Notes: generated by a model from the letters alone, not told the origin. A DNA stretch of 64,000 nt from Dermacentor variabilis (GCF_050947875.1 NC_134569.1:261031100-261095099), one strand, 5' to 3'; shown: positions 21,141 through 32,220, counted from the first letter of the stretch. Numbers and translations: made by a program.

Positions 21141-22269
21141 AATGGTGTTTGTTGACCGGTATCGGTACGCTGAACGACTGCAGATGCTTGGCCCAAGGAT
21201 GGCTGTTCAATGTCAAATGAGGCACAAAAACGCTGGTGGAGCTTGATGATCCCTATGTGCTGCGCAGGTGTGAGTTCTGTGTCGACGGCACGAGCGTAGA
21301 CGTCTACAGCGGCATCTCGCGGCGGGAGGCGTGACGGCACAAATGATAAGTGATGCCGTATCACCAAACATGGTGGCCGGGAGAACGCAATAGAAAGCTT
21401 CAGGGTTACCCAGGCCCTCGCCACGTAATAGGGATAATGGGCAGGCGGACGGATTGCAAACGTAAAGGGCAGGAGAACCGTTGAAAAAAGTGACGGCAGC
21501 AAACGGAAGCATAATGTTCCGGCGGCACACACAAGTGGCCGACGGCGTAAACAAAACAGATGCGTTCGCGGCAGAGTTACATGACACAGAGACCACAGCG
21601 GCGGAGAAAGGTGCGATATCGATGCCAGAGGCGCAACAGCTTTAGGAGAATAATGGTCGTCAGGGCCAAAGCACGGCACTGACACCGTAAGTTCGGCATA
21701 GTTGACTGGTAGGAAATTCCATCCAAGAATAACGTCCTGCGAGGAATGAGATAGGACGACAAATTCGAGAACATACATAACGCCTTGAATGACGACCCGT
21801 GCTGTGCACGACGCTGAAGGCTGAATGCGATGCGAGTTTGCCGTACGGAATAGCATATTGGCCGGTAATCAGGTGTTCGCCACGGCTTAACGGCCGGGGC
21901 TCCAGCGGCCGAGTAAGGGACGAGAATCGGACGTGAAGGTGGCGGCGGCACATGAAAGGTGCCGGTGGCCCGGTAGGCATCAGGACCCAGAGGAGCGTAA
22001 GGCCCGGCGACAACGTCAGCGTATGATAGCGGTCCAGCAGCAGGCTGCGGAGGAGGTGCAGATGGCAGCACCACAGCAACTTGCGTCTGAATTATGTGAC
22101 TAAGCGAAGGAGCCAATGTTGTCGACGAGACGACTCAGGTGTGTTATTCGCCAGAGAGTTGGCGTGCGACTTCCTGGAGGATCTCCGGCGTTACAGCAGA
22201 GATGTCGGCAGCGTCGTGGCCGAAATCCAACGGAGATAGAACCGCGGTGTCCTGCTGAGCAGCGCGTGT

Positions 22270-22833
22270 TTATACACGCTGCTTGCGCAGCTCGTCGTGC
22301 TGCTGACAAAGCTGTATGGCCTCGGCAATGATCCGGGGACGCTTCGCGACGAGCATCTGGATGGCATGGTCATCGATACCTTTCATGACGTGTTTGATCT
22401 TGTCAGCTTCGTCCATAGATGAGTTGACGCGCTTGAAGAGCGAGAGCACGTTTTCAATATAACTGGTGAAGGTCTCGTCATGGCGTTGGGCTCGATGACG
22501 CAAGCGCTGCTCAGCGCGAAGCCGGTGAACGGCGGGACGGTCGAAGACCTCTGCCAAAGTTGTCGTCAAAGCCGACGAGGTGGTAAAATCGGAGTCATGA
22601 TTGCTGAACCATAGGTTTGCCACGTCAGCCAAGTAACTGATCACGTTTGTGAGCTTGGCGCGGTCGTCCCACTTATTACATGCGCTTACACAGTCATATT
22701 CGGCGAGCCAGACTTCCACGTCGTGGTCGTCTATGCCGCTAAATATAGCCAGATCGCGCTGCCCGATGACGCCAGAGCATACGATGGCCTGCGGCACGGG
22801 AGGAGCAGCCTGGGACGGTCCCGGATCATCCAT
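22270..22833 (-). pseudogene. Gypsy-1 gag-like capsid protein
   Basis: An intact 187-codon frame. It contains FSGIDDHDVEVWLAEYDCVS, a central retrotransposon-gag fold region (LWFSNHDSDF, FTSYIENVLSLFKRVN) and MDEADKIKHVMKGIDDHAIQ near the end. The same landmarks occur in gag of Gypsy-2 and Gypsy-3, so the three copies are related families. The nucleic-acid-binding tail with zinc knuckle is not in this frame. The protein would form the particle shell. The frame is open but the rest of the element is dead. Confidence 0.85.
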
Positions 22834-22906
22834 TGCAATAGGTGGTGGTAGGGTCCGACTACGGACCAGGATGTCGAAGAGAAACCCCGCAGCTGCACCA
22901 GATACA

Positions 22907-22985
22907 ACGGGGGTGTTCGGCTATCAGCACTACTTCGAGGTTTGTAGCTGTAGGCTGAAACAGGTCAGTGCAACAGCGAAACGGG
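22907..22985 (-). repeat. Gypsy-1 5' LTR remnant
   Basis: It matches the 3' LTR for about 80 bp ending at GAAACGGG and then diverges into sequence that belongs to the I-clade LINE tail or unknown flank. The outer half of the LTR is therefore missing. Confidence 0.6.
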
Positions 22986-23218
22986 TTTCGTTTGCTTTGC
23001 TTTGGCGCCTGTAGTCACAGCACAACCCACTACGGGGGATTGGCCATGAATCGGGCGGCAGTGGGTCGAAAAAGAATAAATACCTAAATAGGATACTTTT
23101 AACTGAAGATGAGATATTAAATGAATTCTAATCGTAAATAACAATTTTCATGCTATAGTTTCTTAAAATTAGAAGTTCATATTTTTGGTTTCTTGTTGTG
23201 GAAAATAAAACAGTAAAA

Positions 23219-24401
23219 TTAGCATGCCAGTCTCCTTGTTTCCATTACAAAATTATATATGGCACCACATACCTTCCTATTACAGTGTCCTAGTGCCGAC
23301 GCCCCCAGAGACAGAATGATAGGTAGCGTAATGGCTAATCCAAGTTGGCGGAAGGGACCTTCTAGAAGTCGTTTTCTATGCACGTTGAACCTACGACACT
23401 CTATAAAGAAATGATCCATAGTTTCGGGTTCATTGCAGTAAAAACATTTAGGAGAAGGTGCCAAACCAGACCTATGGGAATAGAGATTAGGCCGTGGCAT
23501 TCGGCAACGCATACGCGTAAATGAAATTTCAAATTTTCTTGTTGCACACCATCCGCTGTGCCAAGGAAATCTAAGGTGCTGAAAATCGGCGTTATCTAAT
23601 ACACATGATTTGGCATGTTCTTCTTGAATGGAAAATTTTTTCAATCTTGCAGAAATGACGTATGCCGAAGGTTTTAGGATCCTCAGCATTTAAGAGATGC
23701 CGCTGCTACTGCGTCTGATGACTCGTTTAAAATGAGCCCCACGTGCCCTGGCACCCATACCAGCTGGATGAGGCGTAAATGTTGGGGAATGAATGAATGA
23801 AATTCTCGGGGAATGATACTTGAATTTGGCACAGATAAAGCGGAGCACACAGACAAGGAGTCGGTTAAAATTACGGCTGAAGAAATAGATGTGGGAAGTT
23901 TCCGTAGGGCTAGGATGATCGCCAATAACTCTGCTTGAAATATTGGCGTAAAGTCGGGTAGCCGAAGAAAGACCAATTTAATGATGTCCAAAAAATGCCC
24001 ACTCCAGCCTTCTCTTCACTGACAGAAGCATCTGTGGCTGTTACTGCATTTATTTGGAGGTTTTCGAGGTGGTCATCTAGTAAACCTTTTAGGTATCGAA
24101 TAGGTAGGAGCTTAGCGTTATTGGGAAATATATCGCCAAATTCAACACTTACTGTCGAAGTAGGTAAATTTTGAAAAGCCACATCACGGATTGATATTTG
24201 TAAGGGCTCCAATAGCTTCTGCACAAAAACAACCTTGGGACAGTGCAGTCTGGACCATTGATTCTCAAAGAAGGCAGTTGGTTCTCGAATAAAAATATAG
24301 TCGGAGTGTCTCTGGGGTGAAGCATGGATGTTTAGAAATGTTTGGACTGTCAGTATACGAAATCTAGTTTGAAGAGAAGGCAGGTGAGTTTCATGATACA
24401 A
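23219..24401 (-). pseudogene. I-clade LINE RNase H and C-terminal zinc-knuckle region
   Basis: TATDASVSEEKAGVGIFW opens the RNase H fold. FQAELLAIILALRKLPTSIS, VILTDSLSVCSAL and WVPGHVGLILNESSDAVAAA carry the E, D and D metal-ligand blocks. The last 156-codon frame contains CFYCNEPETMDHFFIECRRF, the CCHC-like motif typical of the I/R1 group tail. Two frameshifts (near 23910 and 23689) separate the parts. Confidence 0.82.
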
Positions 24402-24835
24402 AATATTATTGGCTACAAATTTTGGAAGGCCGACACACAGACGTTGTGATTCGCGTTATAGAAGAACCAGAGTTCGTAACTTATACGTAGGACCTGCTGA
24501 AAATAATACGCATCCAAACTTTAGAATGGGGTGGACATACATACAATAAATCATCAGCAAGGTCTCCCTGCGCATTCCAAAACGACTGCTGCAGACTCTT
24601 CGTAATAAAGCAACAGCGCGTGCTCCTTTAGATGCGATGTATTCTATGTGTGTCTGTCACTTAATCTTTTTGGTGCAAATCATTCCCAGATATTTTAAAG
24701 AATGCACCTGCGGAATAATCTCCTGGCCATACGACAGTGTTATTCGGATAGGAAAAGTAAAGGGAAAGACAAAGATCGCACTTTTGTTGACATTTAGCGA
24801 CAAATGTGTTCCTTTAACTCAAATTTCAATCTTAT

Positions 24836-26020
24836 TCAATTACGACTGCAAAGTTTTATATAAGCTATGTATATCATTCGATACCGTGAAAATGCGATAT
24901 CATCAGCGTATACGTAAACCTGTACGTCATGATATGTCGCGATGTGATTTAGTAAAATATTGAATACTGGGGAAAGTACTGCACCTTGAGGAACGCCCTT
25001 TGTCTGTTTGTAACTTTTAGAAGAAACACCATTTTGATAGCAATAAAATGTTCGTCCGGTTAGAAAATTTTGAATCCACGCAATTATATGCTGTGGAAGA
25101 TTCACAAAATTGAGTCTGTTGATTAAAGTACTGTGGTCGACACTGTCATACGCCTTCGCAATGTCTAATATCACTAAGGCCGCGTACTGGTTGTTGCGGC
25201 GAGCGAGTTGAATTCTACTCTCCAAGTCAACATGAGCACACCAAATTGAGCAGCCGGGCCTGAATCCTAGTTGAGAATCACTTAATATTAGGCTCTCGCC
25301 TATCCACCTATCGATGTGACTATACAGAACTCTCTCGATTAACTGTACAAGATTTGAGGTCAGAGAAATAGGTTTAATTTTGTCTATTGTATATCAATTG
25401 CCTGGCTTTTTGAGTAGTGGAATTATTTTGGCAACCTTCCAATCTTGATGAATCTATGCATTTTAATCGGCTAATTTATATAATTACGCAAATCCTGGGG
25501 AGACAATTGGAATAATAATTTTATCATTGCTGTAGTCATGCCATCGCGACCTGGGGCTGAAGCTGGCAGCATGTTTACTTCTCTCATTAATTCTTGTAAC
25601 GTGACTGTTATGTAATCATTAGCTGGTTCAGGTGCCGGTATATGATAGGGGCGAACTGATGTGAATCGGCGTTCTAAGCCTTTTGCAATATCCTCCAGTG
25701 ACTGCACTAATTCAGTGGAGGTTAAGCTAACAGACTCTACATTTATTGGGGCTGAAACAATCTTTTTAGACCGAAGAAACCAAAATAGGGTTTTTTTTAT
25801 TACTAGACTGCGATAGGTAACTGTAATGTCTGGTGTCAAAATTTTCATTCGCTTTGTCAACTGTTTGCCTGAATGTAGCTGCAACAAACATATAGTCATT
25901 CCATTTACGTGGACATTGATTATACAGTAACTTTCTCCAGGCTGCCTTTCTTCTTCTATATGCGCGTGCACAGTCCGGATTCCACCATGGCGAATAAGTA
26001 CCACCTTTAGTTGACTGCAT
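24836..26020 (-). pseudogene. I-clade LINE reverse transcriptase
   Basis: LPASAPGRDGMTTAMIKLLF (fingers), NNQYAALVILDIAKAYDSVD (motif A with catalytic Asp), GVPQGAVLSPVFNILLNHI (motif B) and VYVYADDIAF (motif C, YADD intact) are visible. The frame breaks between 25471 and 25225 and again after YADDIAF. The enzyme would synthesise cDNA at a nicked target. Confidence 0.85.
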
Positions 26021-26141
26021 ACTGAACTTTCATTTTTTATAACAGTTACTTAGCACTTGACACAAATTTACTGCCTTAACTTCATCATTTAGGCCAACCT
26101 GTTTCTCTAAAGCTGATCGCAGTGAAACGTGAAATTTACTA

Positions 26142-26155
26142 TAGTTTTATTTATT
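26142..26155 (-). repeat. CR1 3'-terminal tetranucleotide repeat
   Basis: TTTATTTATTTA on the plus strand, i.e. (TAAA)n in element orientation. It marks the 3' end of the CR1 insertion, followed immediately by I-clade LINE coding sequence. Confidence 0.75.
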
Positions 26156-26545
26156 TATTTACAGAGTACCTACATCGCCATAAAGGCATTACGTAGGGGG
26201 AACAAAATATAAAAAGTAATACAGAGAAGCTTTCGGACAGATATACTGACAAACAGAATCACTACAGCAGCTGTAAGAGAAAGGCATGCAAGTAACGTGA
26301 AACAAGCAGGTTCCAAGATACATAACACATACATTTGTTTTACAAGAGCGCCGCCACAGCGTTGAATAGAATAGTTCGTTATTTGACACATTTACTCTAT
26401 CATTTCATAAACTGTTCCATTGTCTAATTGTTTTGAGGAAAAAGAGTAGTAGAAAGTGTTTGTTCTGCAGTTATAGGCTGAGATCTTTTTGTTGTTATCA
26501 CAGCGAGTCGATATCTAATCTGTTTCCAGGAGATAGTTATAGCGA

Positions 26546-28357
26546 TTAATACCTGTGATTATTATATATTCGATGCAATACTTTAAGCCTTAACTTCTGC
26601 CTACGCATATGTAGTAGATCCCATCCTAAAGTGGCCTTCATTTCGGAAACGCTAGAGTACGGGCTGTAATTATTGCAAACAAACCTTGCTGCTTGGTTCT
26701 GTAATTTTTCCAGTCTATTAATGAGGTAATCTTGATAGGGATCCCATATTACACAAGCATAATCAAGTATGGTTCTAAGATGTAAGAAGTATAAAGTTTC
26801 TTTAACTTCGCGTGTTGCCTGTTTAAAATTTCTGCGAATAAAATGTAACATCCTGCTAGCTTTTGCTATGACAGTGTCAATGTGTTTATGTCAAGTGAGT
26901 GATTCGGTAAAATAGACTCCTGAATACTTATATTCCGACTGTATGTCGATAAGCGTGCCATTGATGTTATATCGGTGCTGAAATTTGGATAATTTTTTGG
27001 AAAAACTTACGCTACTGCACTTTCTTATATTTAAATTTTTCATGTTCTATTTTTTACACCAGATCGCTACCTTATCTAAATCTGTTTGCAATGTATCTAT
27101 GCCATCCTCAGTGGTAATTTCTCTGTAAATCACACAGTCATCAGCAAATAGTTTTATGAGTGATGTAATTAGTTCGACAATGTCATTTATGTAGATTAAA
27201 AACAGCAAGGGCCCCAGTACGCTTCCCTGAGGAACGCCCGAAGAAACAGTTATTGGTGAAGATGCAGCGTTGTTTAGGACAACAGACTGGGTTCTTCCGT
27301 TTAGGTAGTTTCGTATTTAATTTTGAACGTTTTCGTTTATATTTAATGCAGCGAGCTTTACATCTAGGAGCTTATGGGACACAATATCGAAAGCTTTTTC
27401 AAAATCAATAAAAACCGCGTCTACCTGACTATTGTTATCAATGGTTTTAGATAAGAAGTGCTGGAATTCTATTAGTTGTGTGTTGTAGGAATAACCTTTT
27501 CGGAATCCGTGCTGGGAAGGTGTAAAAAAAGCATTTGAGTCAAGGAATGCAGATATGTTACTATATAAAATGTGTTCGAATATTTTGCAACATATTGACG
27601 TTAGTGAAATCGGCCTGTAGTTTTCTCTGAGTTTTCTATCGCCTGATTTAAAAACGGGTGTCACGCTAGCCGTTTTCCAATCTTAGGGAATGAGGCCTGT
27701 TTCAAGGGAAAGCTTATAAATGATCGTTAAATACAGAGAAATGATGCCATGACACTCTTTAAGGACTATTGGGGATATTCCATCAGGTCCAATTGCTTTT
27801 GTGTCATCTAAATGCCGTAATAAAGAGTCGACGCCACTAACATCAAATTCAATGTCTGGCATCATATCGCCTTGATTGGCGTTGTTCAAAAGCAAAGTCT
27901 CCCCAGCAGGTAATAGCGAAAACACAGACTGGAAGTACTTGTTGAAGCATTCCGCCCTCTGATAGACCGACGTCACGGTTTTGCCGTCAACAGTTAAAGA
28001 TGGTATCGATATGTCTTCTTTTCGATTTTGTTTTACATATTTCCAAAAAGATTTCGGGTTTTCTCTCAAGTCTTTGTTTAATTTAACAAAGAAGGTATCT
28101 TTGGCAGCTTTAATCGTTGCTTTCAATAGCTTATTTATCTCTTGCAAGCGTTCCTGATTTGCCAGACTGGTGTCGGCAGAAAATGCTTTATACGTTTGTC
28201 TTGCTTTCCTTATAAGTTTACGTATGTCTACGTTAAACCAAGGTTTCTGTTTTTTTCGTTGCCGCAGGTACCTGCATGGAACATGACTTTCGACTAGTTC
28301 AAGTATTTTGTCCCGAAATGCTGACCACAAAGTTAACGGACAGCGTGCGTTTGACAT
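26546..28357 (-). pseudogene. CR1 ORF2 reverse transcriptase
   Basis: The linker and fingers (KPWFNVDIRKLIRKARQTYK, DTKAIGPDGISPIVLKEC) are in the 28357-27683 frame. RT continues with PVFKSGDRKLRENYRPISLT, VDAVFIDFEKAFDIVSHKLL (motif A), GVPQGSVLGPLLFLIYINDI and FADDCVIYREI (motif C intact, near 27150). A C-terminal region, LRTILDYACVIWDPYQDYLI, ends at 26546. Stops or shifts occur near 27670, 27315, 27050 and 26890. Confidence 0.85.
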
Positions 28358-28449
28358 ATATTGGAAAGTAGGAAAGAAATTCTCAAGTTCGGTCCTGATA
28401 GCAGCATAGTCTCCTCTGTCGTATAGCTGTACACTTTTCTTTGCGGAAT

Positions 28450-29095
28450 TTGCGCCATCCGTGCTCGCTGTATGTTAAGTTCTATGACAACTGCCCTGTG
28501 GTCACTAATACCTGGGCAAACAGTAACTTTTGATATTATGTCCGGCTCATTGCAAAGTACTAAGTCTAGAATTTCATTTTCTCGCGTAGATTCCAGTACG
28601 TACAGCTGCAATCCATTTATTCCGAGCAGTTCTTCGAACTCTGTAAATACGGGACCTATTGCCAGCCACACATCCGGAATTCCAGTTGAAGTCTGGCAAA
28701 TTGAAATCCCCCCCTAGAAATACGCTATTAGGCAGGAGAGATAGCATCTCAGACAACAATCCGAATGAGTCGCTGCTGCCGGGTGGGCGGTAGAATGTCC
28801 CGTAGACTACATTGTTTCCGTTAGGCAATTTCACAAGGTACCAGACAGACTCAGAATCGTTTTCAAATAAAATTTGTGTACTTGACAATGCATTTTATAT
28901 CAAAAGGAATACTCCCCCGCCATGTCCATGCCTATCTTTCCGATAGACAGTAAAACCAGGCGGAAAGATTTCTACATCAGGTATATCCTTGTCTAACCAT
29001 GATTCGGTGCCCATCACAATCTGAGGTTTAACAGTGGCTACTAAAGACATGAAGTTATCAACTTTGTTCTTTATGCTGCGACAATTTACAAGCAC
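28450..29095 (-). pseudogene. CR1 ORF2 endonuclease domain
   Basis: The domain begins LVNCRSIKNKVDNFMSLVAT and contains IVMGTESWLD, VYGTFYRPPGSSD, FLGGDFNLPDFNW and, after frame breaks at about 28910 and 28650, EILDLVLCNEPDII and GISDHRAVVIELN. These are the E, Y, GDFN and SDH active-site blocks of APE-type nucleases; all are still readable. Confidence 0.83.
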
Positions 29096-29389
29096 GACAG
29101 AGAGCCGTTCAGGCTGCGAGCAACGTGCTCAGTTATCTTTCGGAGGAACGGAATTCGGAATGCGTCATTTCCCTCTGTCCAGTCGCGCATGCGCCTGAAG
29201 TGGAACTGGCATCCGCATATCGCTATCCCAGACAAACGTTTGCCCATTGATGATCAATTTATCATAATTCAAGCGAACACGATTTTCTTTGTTCTCTCTT
29301 TTTTCTTTCGCATAATTCCAAAGCTGACGTCTTTTTTTTTGTACGGCTCGGCTGAAATCTTCAGAGATGCTGTACTAAGTGCCTTTTAG

Positions 29390-30081
29390 TCTGTAAGCGT
29401 TTTTAAAGACATTTTCTCTAGCCTTCCACCTTGAAAAGCATGCTACCATGGGCCGGTTTTTGCCTTTTCTGAAAACGCCTACGCGATGAGCCCGTTCAAC
29501 CGAAATGTCATCAAGTTTCATCACATCTTTGCATATTCCACTTATTAGTTTTTCAGACGCCTCCCACGTCTCGTTATGCTCCCTGTCAGGCAACCCGAAA
29601 AAGACCACATTCCGTCTACGGCTTCTATTTTCCAAGTCGTCTAGTTTAGCCATAAATTTATCTTCCATTTTTCCACCCGAGCAATACGACTTTCTACATT
29701 GTTTGTCTTCTCTATTAAGCCCGTAATTTTGGATTCTAATTCACATTGTCTTGTTGTAATTTCCGTTAACTTCGCAAGCACAGTTTCCTGGCCTGTTTTC
29801 ATTTCTAAGAGAATCCTTTCAATGTTTCTCATTTGGTCACGTTCAACTGCATTCATGGGCCCTGGATTTAGTTCTACATCCCCCGATAGGAGCAGTAAGA
29901 TTTGGGAAAGCGTCAGGCAGCCGTCGTAGAGAGAGAATCGTAGAGCATCAACGAAGCGCAGGCTGGCTTGTTCAAGACACTCAATCATTTGTCGCTTGCT
30001 AATGGGGCACGACACTCTTAAAAGCATAACGTTGCTAGAGCGATAACACTTAGTTCCATTTAGGTAACTGACCTGGTACAT
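29390..30081 (-). pseudogene. CR1 ORF1: leader-2A peptide, coiled coil, RRM-like domain
   Basis: The likely start is the ATG at 30081, 70 bp downstream of the innermost TATA box. Residues 1-75 form a leader ending LLLLSGDVELNPGP; the skip would fall between Gly74 and Pro75. Next comes a heptad-like helix rich in Glu, Lys and Ile (MRNIERILLEMKTGQETVLA onward). After one frameshift near 29660 follows ENRSRRRNVVFFGLPDREHN and ISVERAHRVGVFRKG, the RRM-like RNA-binding fold of L1-type ORF1 proteins. A third frame around 29360-29190 continues with WNYAKEKREN and VWDSDMRMPVPLQ, the C-terminal domain. The protein would coat LINE RNA. Confidence 0.8.
29857..29886 (-). other. 2A ribosome-skipping motif in CR1 ORF1 leader
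   Basis: SGDVELNPGP is encoded here, preceded by a Leu-rich ILLLL. It matches the D(V/I)ExNPG|P consensus, at which the ribosome fails to form the Gly-Pro bond and releases the upstream peptide. 2A sequences at the N-terminus of LINE proteins are known from trypanosomes and several animals. Activity here is inferred from the motif. Confidence 0.85.
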
Positions 30082-30120
30082 GAAGAAGCGTGAGTTTGTG
30101 CCGAAAAGAGCGTCGTGCCC

Positions 30121-32220
30121 CAGTCGCTCTAGGCTTGGCTGGTCCTTTATATGGCCAGCGCGCAGCGGAACCGGAAAGGTTCCCTGATGCGCAGATTCCA
30201 CTTCGGTGCGTCGGAGATCGTACACGATTTCCAGCAAATAATCTTGCGGACCGTGTAAGGCATGAGCAGGTGATTGCAGATCCGTTGTAGCAGCATCTGG
30301 CCAAGGTTTGGTGAAGCCATGTTCCACCGCGAAGTCGGCGTTCGCCACAACAGCGAAGAATGCGAGCAGCACCTGGCACATGAAGAAGCGTGAGTTTGTG
30401 CCGAAAAGAGCGTCGTGCCCCAGTCGCTCTAGGCTTGGCTGGTCCTTTATATGGCCAGCGCGCAGCGGAACCGGAAAGGTTCCCCGATGCGCAGATTCCA
30501 CTTCGGTGCTTCGGAGATCGTACACGATTTCCAGCAAATAATCTTGCGGACCGTGTAAGTCATGAGCAGATGATTGCAGATCCGTTGTAGCAGCATCTGG
30601 CAAAGGTTTGGTGAAGCCATGTTCCACCGCGAAGTCGGCGTTCGCCACAACAGCGAAGAATGCGAGCAGCACCTGGCACATGAAGAAGCGTGAGTTTGTG
30701 CCGAAAAGAGCGTCGTGCCCCAGTCGCTCTAGGCTTGGCTGGTCCTTTATATGGCCAGCGCGCAGCGGAACCGGAAAGGTTCCCCGATGCGCAGATTCCA
30801 CTTCGGTGCGTCGGAGATCGTACACTATTTCCAGCAAATAATCTTGCGGACCGTGTAAAGCATGAGCAGATGATTGCAGATCCGTTGTAGCAGCATCTGG
30901 CAAAGGTTTGGTGAAGCCATGTTCCACCGCGAAGTCGGCGTTCGCCACAACAGCGAAGAATGCGAGCAGCACCTGGCACATGAAGAAGCGTGAGTTTGTG
31001 CCGAAAAGAGCGTCGTGCCCCAGTCGCTCTAGGCTTGGCTGGTCCTTTATATGGCCAGCGCGCAGCGGAACCGGAAAGGTTCCCCGATGCGCAGATTCCA
31101 CTTCGGTGCTTCGGAGATCGTACACGATTTCCAGCAAATAATCTTGCGGACCGTGTAAGTCATGAGCAGATGATTGCAGATCCGTTGTAGCAGCATCTGG
31201 CAAAGGTTTGGTGAAGCCATGTTCCACCGCGAAGTCGGCGTTCGCCACAACAGCGAAGAATGCGAGCAGCACCTGGCACATGAAGAAGCGTGAGTTTGTG
31301 CCGAAAAGAGCGTCGTGCCCCAGTCGCTCTAGGCTTGGCTGGTCCTTTATATGGCCAGCGCGCAGCGGAACCGGAAAGGTTCCCCGATGCGCAGATTCCA
31401 CTTCGGTGCGTCGGAGATCGTACACTATTTCCAGCAAATAATCTTGCGGACCGTGTAAAGCATGAGCAGATGATTGCAGATCCGTTGTAGCAGCATCTGG
31501 CAAAGGTTTGGTGAAGCCATGTTCCACCGCGAAGTCGGCGTTCGCCACAACAGCGAAGAATGCGAGCAGCACCTGGCACATGAAGAAGCGTGAGTTTGTG
31601 CCGAAAAGAGCGTCGTGCCCCAGTCGCTCTAGGCTTGGCTGGTCCTTTATATGGCCAGCGCGCAGCGGAACCGGAAAGGTTCCCCGATGCGCAGATTCCA
31701 CTTCGGTGCTTCGGAGATCGTACACGATTTCCAGCAAATAATCTTGCGGACCGTGTAAGTCATGAGCAGATGATTGCAGATCCGTTGTAGCAGCATCTGG
31801 CAAAGGTTTGGTGAAGCCATGTTCCACCGCGAAGTCGGCGTTCGCCACAACAGCGAAGAATGCGAGCAGCACCTGGCACATGAAGAAGCGTGAGTTTGTG
31901 CCGAAAAGAGCGTCGTGCCCCAGTCGCTCTAGGCTTGGCTGGTCCTTTATATGGCCAGCGCGCAGCGGAACCGGAAAGGTTCCCCGATGCGCAGATTCCA
32001 CTTCGGTGCGTCGGAGATCGTACACTATTTCCAGCAAATAATCTTGCGGACCGTGTAAAGCATGAGCAGATGATTGCAGATCCGTTGTAGCAGCATCTGG
32101 CAAAGGTTTGGTGAAGCCATGTTCCACCGCGAAGTCGGCGTTCGCCACGACAGCGAAGAATCCGAGCAGCACCTGGCACATGAAGAAGCGTGAGTTTGTG
32201 CCGAAAAGAGCGTCGTGCCC
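30121..32220 (-). promoter_or_regulatory. Array of seven 300-bp monomers, CR1 5' UTR/promoter candidate
   Basis: The period is exactly 300 bp over 2100 bp. Each monomer has CATATAAAGG on the minus strand (TATAAAG at 30151-30145 and every 300 bp up to 31951-31945), directed towards ORF1. About 30 bp downstream of each is GGGGCACGACGC. The element's own outer end lies in that same GGGGCACGACGC, consistent with transcription from an upstream monomer of the parent copy. Three diagnostic sites alternate between successive monomers, giving 600-bp dimers repeated three times. The monomer nearest ORF1 is the most diverged. Because 300 is divisible by 3 the array is also open as a protein frame, which I consider incidental. 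Confidence 0.75.

Larger units (their letters stand above)
19429..22985 (-). mobile_element. Gypsy-1: Ty3/gypsy LTR retrotransposon, internally deleted
   Basis: On the minus strand the order is gag (22833-22270), proline-rich linker (about 22110-21860), protease C-terminus (VILGWNFL, about 21730), reverse transcriptase (21140-20575), RNase H N-terminal part (20380-19890), then directly the C-terminal integrase segment ([12 protein letters not shown], about 19745). The integrase core and the end of RNase H are missing: [11 protein letters not shown] is followed within a few codons by the integrase tail. Related 80-bp sequences at 19429-19510 and 22907-22985 mark the outer ends as LTR remnants. 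The copy is about 3.5 kb where an intact relative (Gypsy-3) is about 5.2 kb. It adjoins the 3' end of the I-clade LINE. Confidence 0.88.
22986..26141 (-). mobile_element. I-clade LINE, 3' half (RT, RNase H, zinc finger, 3' UTR)
   Basis: Minus-strand order: linker after the endonuclease (SPWWNPDCARAYRRRKAAWR, 26000), RT fingers and palm (about 25550-24880), RNase H (about 24000-23700), C-terminal cysteine motif (CFYCNEPETMDHFFIECRRF, near 23420) and a 3' UTR to about 22990. The 5' half lies at 32240-34385: the CR1 element is inserted after the endonuclease. Joining the two halves across the insertion keeps domain order and spacing of the clade. Multiple frameshifts make it inactive. Confidence 0.85.
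26142..32220 (-). mobile_element. CR1-type LINE, nearly full length, with 7 x 300-bp 5' promoter-like monomers
   Basis: Minus-strand order: seven 300-bp monomers (32220-30121), leader with 2A motif, ORF1 (about 30081-29180), APE endonuclease (29095-28450), RT (28360-26546) and a 3' end of TTTA/TAAA tetranucleotides at 26142-26155, as is usual for CR1. It lies inside the I-clade LINE and split it. Reading frames are interrupted by roughly half a dozen frameshifts or stops but all domains are present, so it is a fairly young insertion. Its 3' end resembles that of the CR1 copy at 55757. The 5' end is a C run (plus strand) within 32217-32230. Confidence 0.88.

Noticed and set aside
30090..32090. 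Series of identical 66- and 77-codon plus-strand ORFs every 300 bp
   Set aside because: They are antisense translations of the monomer array, without independent coding evidence.
30121..32220. CRISPR-like or satellite array
   Set aside because: Units are contiguous 300-bp copies without spacers, confined to the 5' end of a LINE, and the genome is eukaryotic.
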